From an uncultured Gemmata sp. (GTDB taxonomy: Bacteria > Planctomycetota > Planctomycetia > Gemmatales > Gemmataceae), in assembly GCA_937924775.1 (NCBI GenBank), contig CALDUT010000001.1, positions 310,001 to 374,000 of the forward strand: a stretch of 64,000 nt of DNA, in the 5' to 3' direction. Below the pieces are notes generated by a model. It saw only the letters and a program-made list of their open reading frames with translations. It searched no databases and had not been told where the DNA came from. Below are positions 52,144 to 60,354 of this stretch, one piece after another; position 1 is the first letter of the stretch; each line of letters opens with the position of its first letter. Made by a program: the position numbers and the translations under genes.

Positions 52144-53385
52144 ATGCCGCTCTTTGATCCTTACACCACCGCTATTCTCATCGTTGCCGTAATTGCTGGC
52201 GTGATGGGAGTTTGCGCGTATTTAACCTTGGGCGAGCGGAAGATCTCCGCGTGGATGCAAGACCGTATTGGCCCCAACCGCGTCGGCCCCGGAGGCTTAC
52301 TACAGCCGATCGTCGATGGCGGGAAGTTCTTTCTGAAAGAAGAAGTCATTCCCGATCATGTGGACAAAGTGTTCTATGTGATCGCTCCGGCGGTGGCCCT
52401 CAGTACCGCCCTATTGGCTTTGGCCGTGGTGCCGGTCGGAGCTACCACACCGGTTCCGGACCCGGTCGCGGTGACTTCCCCGGGTGCTGTCGATACCTTC
52501 TATCAGCACCAGGCCGACTACCAAAGCCAACTCAACTTCATCATTGCCCCCGGCCTGGATATTGGCATTTTGTACATTTTCGCGCTCGGTTCCTTGGCCG
52601 TCTACGGTGTGATCCTCGCCGGTTGGAGTGCCAACAACAAATACTCTCTGTTGGGAGCCCTCCGCAGCTCGGCTCAAATTGTCAGCTACGAAATTCCCTT
52701 GGGGCTGTCCGTGTTGGGAGTGTTCCTCATCGTCGGTTCGCTCAACCCGGAGAAGATCATCGCGTGGCAAACCGCCAACGGCTGGTTCATCGTCTTCATG
52801 CCGCTAGGGTTTCTGCTGTTTTTGACCAGTAGTTACGCCGAATGCAGCCGCCTGCCCTTCGATTTGCCCGAAGCGGAACAAGAACTCGTGGGCGGCTATC
52901 ACACCGAGTACAGTTCGCTCAAACTCGGCCTGATGCTATTGACAGAATACGTTCACCTGGTCACGGCGAGTTTCATCATTTCGGTTCTGTTCCTAGGCGG
53001 CTGGAGCTTCTTTGGGCTCGAAGCGATGATCGAAAACCCGGTCGCAGCTGCGGTGGTGAAGTTGCTGGTGCTGTGTGGCAAGATGCTGAGTTTGTGCATT
53101 TTTGCACAATTTATTCGCTGGACCATTCCCCGGTTCCGCTTCGACCAACTGATGAATCTGGCGTGGAAGGTGATGATCCCGCTGACACTGTTGAACTTTT
53201 TGGCGGTAATGGTCCTGCTCCAGTTCCAGATGCCCCTATTTATACTAACGTTCATCAACATTGTGCTATTTCTCGGGGCCGGGCTTTTCGGGGTGTGGTT
53301 CCGCGGCTCGATGTCCAATCCCAAACGCCGGGTGGTGAAGCTGCCGCCAGGATTGCCCCCGGGTGTAACCTTTGCCGGCCGCTAG
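52144..53385 (+). CDS. nuoH: NADH-quinone oxidoreductase subunit H
   Basis: The 413-residue eight-helix membrane subunit sits at the junction with the peripheral arm and shapes the quinone channel. Hallmarks are 'GERKISAWMQDRIGPNRVGP', 'GLLQPIVDGGKFFLKEEVIP' and the acidic loop 'SRLPFDLPEAEQELVGGYHT'. A loop of about 40 residues ('TTPVPDPVAVTSPGAVDTFY') between the second and third helix is longer than in E. coli. The C-terminus ends with a basic tail. It begins 67 bp after nuoG and nearly abuts nuoI. Confidence 0.95.
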   Translation: MPLFDPYTTAILIVAVIAGVMGVCAYLTLGERKISAWMQDRIGPNRVGPGGLLQPIVDGGKFFLKEEVIPDHVDKVFYVIAPAVALSTALLALAVVPVGATTPVPDPVAVTSPGAVDTFYQHQADYQSQLNFIIAPGLDIGILYIFALGSLAVYGVILAGWSANNKYSLLGALRSSAQIVSYEIPLGLSVLGVFLIVGSLNPEKIIAWQTANGWFIVFMPLGFLLFLTSSYAECSRLPFDLPEAEQELVGGYHTEYSSLKLGLMLLTEYVHLVTASFIISVLFLGGWSFFGLEAMIENPVAAAVVKLLVLCGKMLSLCIFAQFIRWTIPRFRFDQLMNLAWKVMIPLTLLNFLAVMVLLQFQMPLFILTFINIVLFLGAGLFGVWFRGSMSNPKRRVVKLPPGLPPGVTFAGR

Positions 53386-53434
53386 TCCGACCAGAGCTAG
53401 AGCCTATGTTGGAGATGACGATTTCTTTCGGTGG

Positions 53435-54028
53435 ATGGAGAAACTGACTCACGGTGCTACTATGCCGATCCCTGAATCCGAAGTGACATGGGTGGAAGAA
53501 GCGAAATTGGGCCTTTGGGAACAACTGTACGTTCCTGCGCTGGTAGCCGGGCTCAAAACCACGCTCAGCCATATGTTCAAACCCAAAATCACCGAGCAAT
53601 ACCCGGAGCAAGAACCGAAGTTGCCAGCGAACTACCGCGGCGTCCATCGCCTCAATCGCGACGAAGCTGGCCGAGTGAAATGCGTGGCTTGCTACATGTG
53701 CGCCACCGCTTGCCCCGCCCACTGCATCGATATTGTCGCGGCTCCGGCCCCCCCGGAATGGCAAAAGGATGGTCGCGAAAAATACCCAGAAACGTTCGTG
53801 ATCGACGAACTGCGATGCATCTACTGCGGGATGTGCGAGGAGGCCTGCCCGGTCGATGCCATCGAACTGACCACCCTCTACGACCTCACCGGCCTTAGTC
53901 GCGAGCAGATGATCTTCGACAAGGAGAAACTCTTAAGTGTATTTGATGTAACCACCCAAGCTGGGACTGACCCGATCCGCACCCGCTCCGGGCCACTCGG
54001 GCCGGCCAGCGAACCACCCCCGATGTGA
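53435..54028 (+). CDS. nuoI: NADH-quinone oxidoreductase subunit I
   Basis: The 197-residue subunit holds two [4Fe-4S] clusters, N6a and N6b. The two ligand sets are complete: CVACYMCATACP (Cys83, 86, 89, 93) and CIYCGMCEEACP (Cys128, 131, 134, 138). 'TTLSHMFKPKITEQYPEQEP' is the usual lead-in. The start is uncertain: ATG 53435 is used here, ATG 53462 would also work (188 residues), and neither has a good ribosome binding site. The frame is open to 53372 without family sequence. A C-terminal tail of about 30 residues rich in Pro and Ser follows the core. Confidence 0.93.
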   Translation: MEKLTHGATMPIPESEVTWVEEAKLGLWEQLYVPALVAGLKTTLSHMFKPKITEQYPEQEPKLPANYRGVHRLNRDEAGRVKCVACYMCATACPAHCIDIVAAPAPPEWQKDGREKYPETFVIDELRCIYCGMCEEACPVDAIELTTLYDLTGLSREQMIFDKEKLLSVFDVTTQAGTDPIRTRSGPLGPASEPPPM

Positions 54029-54414
54029 CATTCGCCGGTTGATACTCGACCGATGGGCCCAGCCCCAACCGTGTCTGGACGGTGCAATCCACCCACGCCG
54101 CCTAAGGCTCGAAGGTGGTAGTCACAAACGCTGCTCACCCAATAATTTATCGCCGGTAGTGGGTTCCTGCGAGACCGATTCCCGCCATCTCTTCGCGGGT
54201 CTCGCCCCCCACGGGGATTTCGGCCCAGGTTGTTTGTTTCTCGTCGCTATTGCCATTCCCGATCACAGCTACCCGAAATGCATCTGCTCCAACACCGGTT
54301 CTACCACCGGGATTTTGACTTTCTCACGTCGGATTTCGCCATGCAGCGCTGACGTAACGACGTCAGCTTATATATCATCGTCGTTCGGCTTGTGACAAAC
54401 TTCACGAGCAAGGT
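54029..54414. other. Gap between nuoI and nuoJ, 386 bp, with a hairpin
   Basis: This is the largest gap within the nuo locus. It contains the 8-bp hairpin at 54348-54367 followed by TTATATATCAT. It has no credible reading frame. It divides the operon into A-I and J-N sections. Confidence 0.45.
54348..54367 (+). promoter_or_regulatory. 8-bp hairpin with AT-rich flank before nuoJ
   Basis: GCTGACGT pairs perfectly with ACGTCAGC across loop AACG, followed by TTATATATCAT, 47 bp before nuoJ. It could be a weak terminator/attenuator for the upstream section, or an operator with a -10-like TATATA for a second promoter. Confidence 0.45.
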
Positions 54415-55638
54415 ATGACACTGTTGGCACTGAGTCAAACGCAGGAAAGTACGATCTTTGTCGCCCTCGCGACGATGTTGGGCATCGCGGGAGTGTTTTG
54501 GTTACTACCGCGACCGAAGGGGCGGTTCGTACCGGGCGGGATCGCCTTGTTGATCGCCGCGGCCGCGGTGTTTGGCACTTGGTTGTACCAAACCTTCGGT
54601 CAACCGATGCCGGATGTGATCGGCTCAACGCTGTTTTGGCTATTTGCCGCCGGGGCCCTCGTTTTTGGGACTGTTCTCGTCACCCAGCGTAATCCGGCAC
54701 GCGGCGCTTTAGCCTTCGCATTCGTGATTCTGAGCACCTGCGGGCTATTCCTGCTGTTGGCGGCGACCTTTCTGATGGCCGCGACGATCATCATCTACGC
54801 CGGGGCGATCGTCGTGACATTCCTCTTTGTGCTGATGCTCTCGCCTTCCAACGCCCCATCCGACGAAAACGACCGCAGCCGCGAGCCCCTCGCCGGAGCG
54901 CTCGCCGGGTTCGCCTTCGTCGGACTGGTGCTTCTGGCGTTGTTCCAAACCAGTATGGCCACTCAGCGGGATCATTTGCTGGCGCAATTGGTAACTGCCG
55001 ACGAACGGCAGAAACTCGCCGCGGCGATCGCTCAGTTGGAAGCGGCTGAAAAAGCTCTCAGTGGCGATACCAGCACCGCCATCGCGCGTGATGAGCGTTT
55101 GGCGGCGTTTGAGATGGCTTTCGCCCCGGTGCGTGACGAATTGGCTGAAGTGGTAGGGGTCTCCAGCGCCGAGCAAATTCAAAGCCCGCAAGAAGGGTCG
55201 CTCCCGCAGCGGTTGGGCCGCTGGGGAGACGCCGTGGGCGAACCTGAGAAACTCTTTCGCGCCGATATCTCAGCCCGACAAACGCTAACACAAGCCGCGA
55301 CTGTCCGCGAATTGCTGCATCAGGTTCCGCAGAAGGTGGAAGCGATCGTCAGTATGCCGCCCCCGGGTCACCCCCCGGATGTGGCCGCGGCCCAAGCGGA
55401 AGTGCGGAAGCTCCGGGATGCCGTGGTGATTCTCCATGGAGCCGGACTGTTGCCGGCCCGGAATGTCGCGAACTTGGGCTATGTGTTGTATTCCGAGCAC
55501 CTGCTGGCCATAGAGTTGGCCGGAGTTTTACTGCTGGTAGCCACCATCGGTGCGGTGGCCATTTCCCACCGGAAACCGGAGCGTTCGTCGACGAACTCTC
55601 CGACGCCGGCTCCCGCCCAGGCGGAGGGGGTGCAGTGA
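54415..55638 (+). CDS. nuoJ: NADH-quinone oxidoreductase subunit J with large insertion
   Basis: The conserved NuoJ core lies at about 73-178 ('STLFWLFAAGALVFGTVLVT', 'ATFLMAATIIIYAGAIVVTF') and 353-383 ('NLGYVLYSEHLLAIELAGVL'). At 407 residues it is about twice the usual size. Two extra hydrophobic segments precede the core (13-31, 41-58). About 170 soluble residues (181-352), Ala/Glu/Gln-rich and partly coiled-coil-like ('AAAIAQLEAAEKALSGD'), are inserted before the last helix. In known structures the loop between helices 4 and 5 faces the periplasm, so the insert should lie there. It ends in a GTGA overlap with nuoK. All family residues around the pi-bulge helix appear present. Confidence 0.93.
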   Translation: MTLLALSQTQESTIFVALATMLGIAGVFWLLPRPKGRFVPGGIALLIAAAAVFGTWLYQTFGQPMPDVIGSTLFWLFAAGALVFGTVLVTQRNPARGALAFAFVILSTCGLFLLLAATFLMAATIIIYAGAIVVTFLFVLMLSPSNAPSDENDRSREPLAGALAGFAFVGLVLLALFQTSMATQRDHLLAQLVTADERQKLAAAIAQLEAAEKALSGDTSTAIARDERLAAFEMAFAPVRDELAEVVGVSSAEQIQSPQEGSLPQRLGRWGDAVGEPEKLFRADISARQTLTQAATVRELLHQVPQKVEAIVSMPPPGHPPDVAAAQAEVRKLRDAVVILHGAGLLPARNVANLGYVLYSEHLLAIELAGVLLLVATIGAVAISHRKPERSSTNSPTPAPAQAEGVQ

Positions 55639-56066
55639 CCATCACTCTGTGGCATTTTCTCGCGGTGGCGACCGTGTTGTTCGGTCTGGGTTGGGTCGGT
55701 TTTCTCACCCGGCGCAACCTGATCACCATGTTTTTGTGTGCGGAGATGATGCTGCAAGGCGTCGCGATCAATTTCGTGGCCTTCGCGTTCTACCACGGGA
55801 ATTTGCAAGGCCAAGTGTTTGTGTTGTTCCTGCTGGCGGTCGCCGCGTGTGAAGCTGGCATCTCCTTAGCATTATTTGTCAGCCTCTATCGCCGCCAGCG
55901 GTCGTTGGATAGCTCTGATTGGCAGGAGTTGCGGGAACTGGGCCTGCCGCCGGCGGTAGATGAAGAGCCGCTGCCCGCGGTGTCGGAAGAATCCTTCCCC
56001 ACGCTGCCTCCTGCGGGGGTTCGTCCGCAGCCAACGGTGGGTACGGAGGAGGTCGCCCGTGTCTGA
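55635..56066 (+). CDS. nuoK: NADH-quinone oxidoreductase subunit K with C-terminal extension
   Basis: The 143-residue three-helix subunit is part of the antiporter-like chain. The two buried glutamates are visible in 'TMFLCAEMMLQGVAINFVAF' and 'LLAVAACEAGISLALFVSLY'. After the core (about 1-95) a soluble tail of some 48 residues follows, acidic and Pro-rich ('LGLPPAVDEEPLPAVSEES'), absent from the 100-residue E. coli protein. The start is a GTG overlapping the nuoJ stop (GTGA), and the gene overlaps nuoL by eight bases, so J, K and L are translationally coupled. Confidence 0.94.
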   Translation: MTITLWHFLAVATVLFGLGWVGFLTRRNLITMFLCAEMMLQGVAINFVAFAFYHGNLQGQVFVLFLLAVAACEAGISLALFVSLYRRQRSLDSSDWQELRELGLPPAVDEEPLPAVSEESFPTLPPAGVRPQPTVGTEEVARV

Positions 56067-58014
56067 ACCAACCTCATTAGCGTTGGCGATTCTCGCCTTA
56101 CCTCTGGCCGCTGCTGTACTGGCGTGGCTGTCTGCGGCTCTGCCCGCCACGAAAAAACTCGCCCACATCCCACTGATTCTCGCCTGTGCCGCTGCGGCCG
56201 TACTGGCGTTTCTGCTGCTGGAGAAGATGCTGGATGGGCACGAAGCCCACTACATCTCCACACCCCTGACGTGGTTTGCCGCCGGCCACCTTCAGGTGCA
56301 TTTCACCATCACCGTCGATGCTCTGGCGACGATCATGCTGGGCATGATCACCTTCATCGCCACGTTCATTGCCTTGTTTTCCAGCGGCTATATGCATGGT
56401 GATCGCGGCTATGCCCGGTTCTTCGCGGTGATGAGTTTCTTCGTCTTCAGCATGTGCGGCTTGGTTTTAGCCAATAACTTTTTGCTTTTGGTGGCGTTTT
56501 GGGAAGGGGTTGGTCTGTGTTCTTATCTGTTGATCGGGTATTACTTTGCTAAACCGAGTGCCGCGGCGGCGGCGCGCAAGGCGTTTCTTGTCACCCGCTT
56601 GGGGGATACGGGGTTTTTGCTGGGCATTTTCCTGTTGTGGAAGATGGGTGGCTGGCACACCGATTTGGACTCACTTTTCAGCCATATCCGCGACAATCCG
56701 CCGGAATCGGGACTGCTGACGACGGCCTGCCTGCTCCTCTTTTGCGGGGCCGTGGGCAAAAGTGCCCAATTTCCCCTCTATGTGTGGTTGCCGGATGCGA
56801 TGGAAGGCCCCACTCCGGTATCGGCCCTCATCCACGCCGCGACGATGGTGACCGCGGGCGTTTACCTGCTGGCGCGCTGTGCCCCGCTGTTTGTACTTTC
56901 CCCGGAGGCCCAAGTGATCGTGGCATGGATTGGCGGCACCACCGCACTTTTGGCCGCCTTCCTGGCCTTGGGCCAAACCGACTTGAAGCGGATCCTGGCC
57001 TACTCCACCGTCAGCCAATTGGGCTACATGTTCATGGCCTTGGGCACCGGGGGGGCGATCAGCCCGGCGTTCGCGGTCAGTGCGGCGATGTTCCACCTGT
57101 TCACCCACGCCTTCTTCAAAGCGTTGCTATTTCTTTCCGCCGGCAGCGTGATGCACGCGATGGGGAACGTGATCGACATCACCCGTTTCAGTGGCTTACG
57201 CAAGGTGATGCCAATCACCCACATCACCTTCCTGTGTGGAGCCGCGGCCTTGGCCGGGGTTCCGCTGTTGTCCGGTTTTTGGAGCAAAGACCTCATTCTG
57301 GAATCGCTCACGGAAGCCAGCGAAAGCGCAAGTCCTTACAGTGCCAGCTATTTCGTACTATTGCTGGTGGCTTGCCTCACCGCTTGGCTCACGGCGTTCT
57401 ACACCTTCCGGGCATATTTCCTCACCTTCTGGGGCCCGGAGAAGCTCCCTGAGGAAGCCGGCGACCACGCCCACGAATCCCCCCGGTCGATGACGCTACC
57501 GCTGATGGTCCTGGCCGTGGGAGCGGTGGTTGTCGGGGGAGTGTTGCAGCCGTTCACCCATTGGTTCAGCGATTTTCTGGGCACCAGTCCTTCGCTGACC
57601 GAAGCCCAGGCCCCGGCGGCCCGCCTCGTGGAACATCACCTGAATGGGGTTTTGCTCGCGATCAGCACCGTTTTGGCGCTCACCGGGATCGCTTTGGCCT
57701 TCGTACTTTACCGCCATGGCGAAGAGAAACCGCTCGGCGGGATTGACACCCTCTTTGCCCTCTCGCGCAACCAATTGTACATCGATGAACTGTATTCCGC
57801 GTTGGTGGTCAAACCGGCGGAAGGGCTGGCGTTTTTGCTGCGTGTCTTCGATGGCTTCCTGGATGGGCTCACCCGGCTGATCGCCGCGATTCCCCGTTTT
57901 CTGGCGTCACTGATTCGCCCATTGCAAAACGGCTTGGTACAGTTTTACGCGCTGGCAATGGCCTTGGGTTTAGCGGTGTTCGTGGCGTTTGTGATTTTCC
58001 GCGTGGCCCGTTAG
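56059..58014 (+). CDS. nuoL: NADH-quinone oxidoreductase subunit L
   Basis: The 651-residue antiporter-like subunit sits at the tip of the membrane arm, with the long lateral helix at its C-terminal end. Proton-path residues are in 'LLLVAFWEGVGLCSYLLIGY' (Glu) and 'GKSAQFPLYVWLPDAMEGPT' (Lys), with 'SALIHAATMVTAGVYLLAR' and 'THAFFKALLFLSAGSVMHAM' following. The length is normal (613 in E. coli). The start is a GTG at 56059 with GGAGGT six bases upstream, overlapping nuoK by eight bases; the 33 codons above it belong to the nuoK region in another frame. Confidence 0.96.
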   Translation: MSEPTSLALAILALPLAAAVLAWLSAALPATKKLAHIPLILACAAAAVLAFLLLEKMLDGHEAHYISTPLTWFAAGHLQVHFTITVDALATIMLGMITFIATFIALFSSGYMHGDRGYARFFAVMSFFVFSMCGLVLANNFLLLVAFWEGVGLCSYLLIGYYFAKPSAAAAARKAFLVTRLGDTGFLLGIFLLWKMGGWHTDLDSLFSHIRDNPPESGLLTTACLLLFCGAVGKSAQFPLYVWLPDAMEGPTPVSALIHAATMVTAGVYLLARCAPLFVLSPEAQVIVAWIGGTTALLAAFLALGQTDLKRILAYSTVSQLGYMFMALGTGGAISPAFAVSAAMFHLFTHAFFKALLFLSAGSVMHAMGNVIDITRFSGLRKVMPITHITFLCGAAALAGVPLLSGFWSKDLILESLTEASESASPYSASYFVLLLVACLTAWLTAFYTFRAYFLTFWGPEKLPEEAGDHAHESPRSMTLPLMVLAVGAVVVGGVLQPFTHWFSDFLGTSPSLTEAQAPAARLVEHHLNGVLLAISTVLALTGIALAFVLYRHGEEKPLGGIDTLFALSRNQLYIDELYSALVVKPAEGLAFLLRVFDGFLDGLTRLIAAIPRFLASLIRPLQNGLVQFYALAMALGLAVFVAFVIFRVAR

Positions 58015-58064
58015 CCGAGAACGGACGCGTTTCCGGTACCCCGAAATTCAGGAACTGGGACGAA

Positions 58065-60122
58065 ATGTCGATCAACGCTGTTCTCCGCCTTGTCGTTTTG
58101 CTCCTGGTGCTAATGCCGCTGGCGTCGGCTCTGTTGGTGCCATGGTTGGGCCGCTTCGCCCGGCGGACCGCGATGATTCTAGCGCTTGTACATGTCGGGC
58201 TGACCGCTGCGGTGGTGGCAATGGCGATTCCCACCATCGCCCTGCGTGCCGAAGACGACACCGGCCGCGGCAGCAACAGCATGGCCTTCCAACCGGAATT
58301 CGTGCCCGGCGATACCTACGCCCGCTTCAACGACGATGGCAGCGAGGGGCGCACCCGTTGGACGCTTCTGCGGCTTTCGGCCAATCCCGCGCCCGTGGGC
58401 CAACCCGGAACGAGCATCCAATTTTTCCTCGGGATTGATGGCTTGAATCTATGGCTGGTAGCCCTGGCCAGCTTTATGCTCGTGCCGGTTGTTCTCATCT
58501 CGTGGAACACCGTCACGGACAAACCGGGGGCTTATTATGGCCTGCTTTTCCTGCTCCAGGCCGGTCTGATCGGCTGCTTCCTCGCTTTCGACGTCATTCT
58601 CTTTTACGTGTTCTTTGAACTGACGCTGATCCCGGCCTTTTTCCTGATTGGCCGCTGGGGCGTTGGCTCAGGGCGACGGGATGCAGCCCGGAAATTCTTC
58701 TTGTACACGCTAGCGGGCAGTTTGCTGACGCTCTTGGGAATTGTCGGAGTCGTCTTAACCAATCCCGTTCCTGTTCACCCGGAAACGGGATTCTCCACGC
58801 AAAGTATTCTCGTGAAAGTCGAAGTGCCAGACGACAGCAGCCCCACCGGCAAAGCCCGCGAGTTCGTTTTGGCCCAGCGCGTACATACGTTCTCCCTGCC
58901 CGATCTGATGACCGCAGTCACCCGGTGGTTGACCGCGGAAAAAACAGCCCGCGCCGCCCTTGCTGAAGCCCAACGGGAACTGGAACTGGCACAATCCCTC
59001 GTCCGCGCGGGGGAACGCGAACTGGCTCAACGCCGCGCCGCCCTCGAAGCTGCCCGCCAAGGTAAAGACCCCCAAGCGATCCGCACCGCCGAAGCCGCGG
59101 TGCAACAGTCTGTTCAAATGTTGAACAACTGGCGGGTGGACTTCAACGCCGCTGTCCGACTTTACGACAGTGCAGTCAAACTCCTCCCCGAAGCCGAACG
59201 GTTGCAAGCCAACGCCTACCACTGGCAATTCTGGCTATTTGTCGCCCTCATGGCCGGCTTCATGGTGAAAGTGCCGATCTGGCCGTTCCATACCTGGCTG
59301 CCCGCGGCCTACAGTGAGGCCCCTCTAGGGGTGGTGATGCTCCTGTCGGGGCTGATGGCCAAACTGGGGACCTTCGGCATTGTGCGGCTAGTCCTGCCCC
59401 TGGTGCCGGATGCCGCGATGCAGTATGGCTTGCCAGTGATTGGTGTGTTGGCTTCCTTCGGCATCGTGTACGCGGCTTTCTGTGCTTATGCTTCCAAGGA
59501 TATGAAGCTCTTGATCGCGTACAGCTCGGTCTCTCACCTCGGTTTTCTAGTGCTGGGAATCTTCGCTTTCAATAGCGAAGGCCTTAGCGGCGCGGTGCTG
59601 CACATGATCAACCACGGACTGAGTACCGGGGCGTTGTTCGCCGTCCTGAGCTTTTTCACCAGTCGCTACGGCACTACCGAAATGGCCCGTTTCGGCGGAT
59701 TGATGGGCCGCTTCCCGGTGCTGGCCGTCCTGACGTTCGTCCTGGCGCTAGCCAGTGTCGGATTGCCCGGTTTGAACAATTTCGTCAGCGAAATGCTCCT
59801 GCTCGCCGGGCTATTCCATACAAACAACCCGAATGTCACGAACCTGTGGCCGGCCGTTGTGGCCGCCTTCGGCATCTTCCTCGGGGCTTGGTACACCCTC
59901 ACCCTGTTACAACGGGTGTTCTTCAACCCGCTGAAGGAGCCACCACCAATTATCACAACGCCGATAACCGATGTGAACAATCGTGAGTTTTACGCTCTGG
60001 GTCTTCTGGCCATGCTGTGCCTGGTGTTGGGGCTGTTCCCGCAACTGCTGCTCGACACAATCAAGCCAGAAGTGCAAATCCTCGCCAACATCGGCGACGC
60101 AGCCCGTAGCCGGGTACCCTAA
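58065..60122 (+). CDS. nuoM: NADH-quinone oxidoreductase subunit M with coiled-coil insertion
   Basis: This antiporter-like subunit is 685 residues long against roughly 500 in most bacteria. Proton-path residues Glu185 (YVFFELTLIPAFF) and Lys402 (MVKVPIWPFHTWLPAAYSEAP) are intact. The added length is in two places: about 50 residues between the second and third helix (62-116), and about 150 residues (235-385) between the helices that carry the Glu and the Lys. The second begins as a beta-rich segment and becomes an Ala/Glu/Arg coiled coil ('AALAEAQRELELAQSLVRAG'). By known topology that loop faces the periplasm. It is in frame and without stops, so it is a real insertion. It starts 50 bp after nuoL. 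Confidence 0.94.
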   Translation: MSINAVLRLVVLLLVLMPLASALLVPWLGRFARRTAMILALVHVGLTAAVVAMAIPTIALRAEDDTGRGSNSMAFQPEFVPGDTYARFNDDGSEGRTRWTLLRLSANPAPVGQPGTSIQFFLGIDGLNLWLVALASFMLVPVVLISWNTVTDKPGAYYGLLFLLQAGLIGCFLAFDVILFYVFFELTLIPAFFLIGRWGVGSGRRDAARKFFLYTLAGSLLTLLGIVGVVLTNPVPVHPETGFSTQSILVKVEVPDDSSPTGKAREFVLAQRVHTFSLPDLMTAVTRWLTAEKTARAALAEAQRELELAQSLVRAGERELAQRRAALEAARQGKDPQAIRTAEAAVQQSVQMLNNWRVDFNAAVRLYDSAVKLLPEAERLQANAYHWQFWLFVALMAGFMVKVPIWPFHTWLPAAYSEAPLGVVMLLSGLMAKLGTFGIVRLVLPLVPDAAMQYGLPVIGVLASFGIVYAAFCAYASKDMKLLIAYSSVSHLGFLVLGIFAFNSEGLSGAVLHMINHGLSTGALFAVLSFFTSRYGTTEMARFGGLMGRFPVLAVLTFVLALASVGLPGLNNFVSEMLLLAGLFHTNNPNVTNLWPAVVAAFGIFLGAWYTLTLLQRVFFNPLKEPPPIITTPITDVNNREFYALGLLAMLCLVLGLFPQLLLDTIKPEVQILANIGDAARSRVP

Positions 60123-60173
60123 TACCAGCTCGGGCTAGAACGGCACAGCCCCCCGCGACGATACGCCCCGTGG

Positions 60174-60192
60174 GATCCCGCGCAGCGGGATC
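60174..60192 (+). terminator. Palindromic hairpin in the nuoM-nuoN gap
   Basis: GATCCCGC pairs with GCGGGATC across a 3-base loop, 52 bp after nuoM. There is no T-run; it could be a processing or partial termination site. The rest of the 232-bp gap shows nothing. Confidence 0.4.
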
Positions 60193-60354
60193 ACTGCGAA
60201 CATAACAGGAGCCAGCAATACTTGGTTCCGCTGACTGACGGTTGAGGAAAAATTCCAGAGTCGGCCCCAGGTGCCCTAAAATCCGCGCCAGAACATCCCA
60301 GGTTTCCGTGACCGGGGATTTGTCTCACGGGTCACCACACCCCACCCAAACACG

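Noticed and set aside
54039-54395. A 118-codon frame in the nuoI-nuoJ gap
   Set aside because: No ribosome binding site, no family sequence, and it spans the hairpin at 54348-54367.
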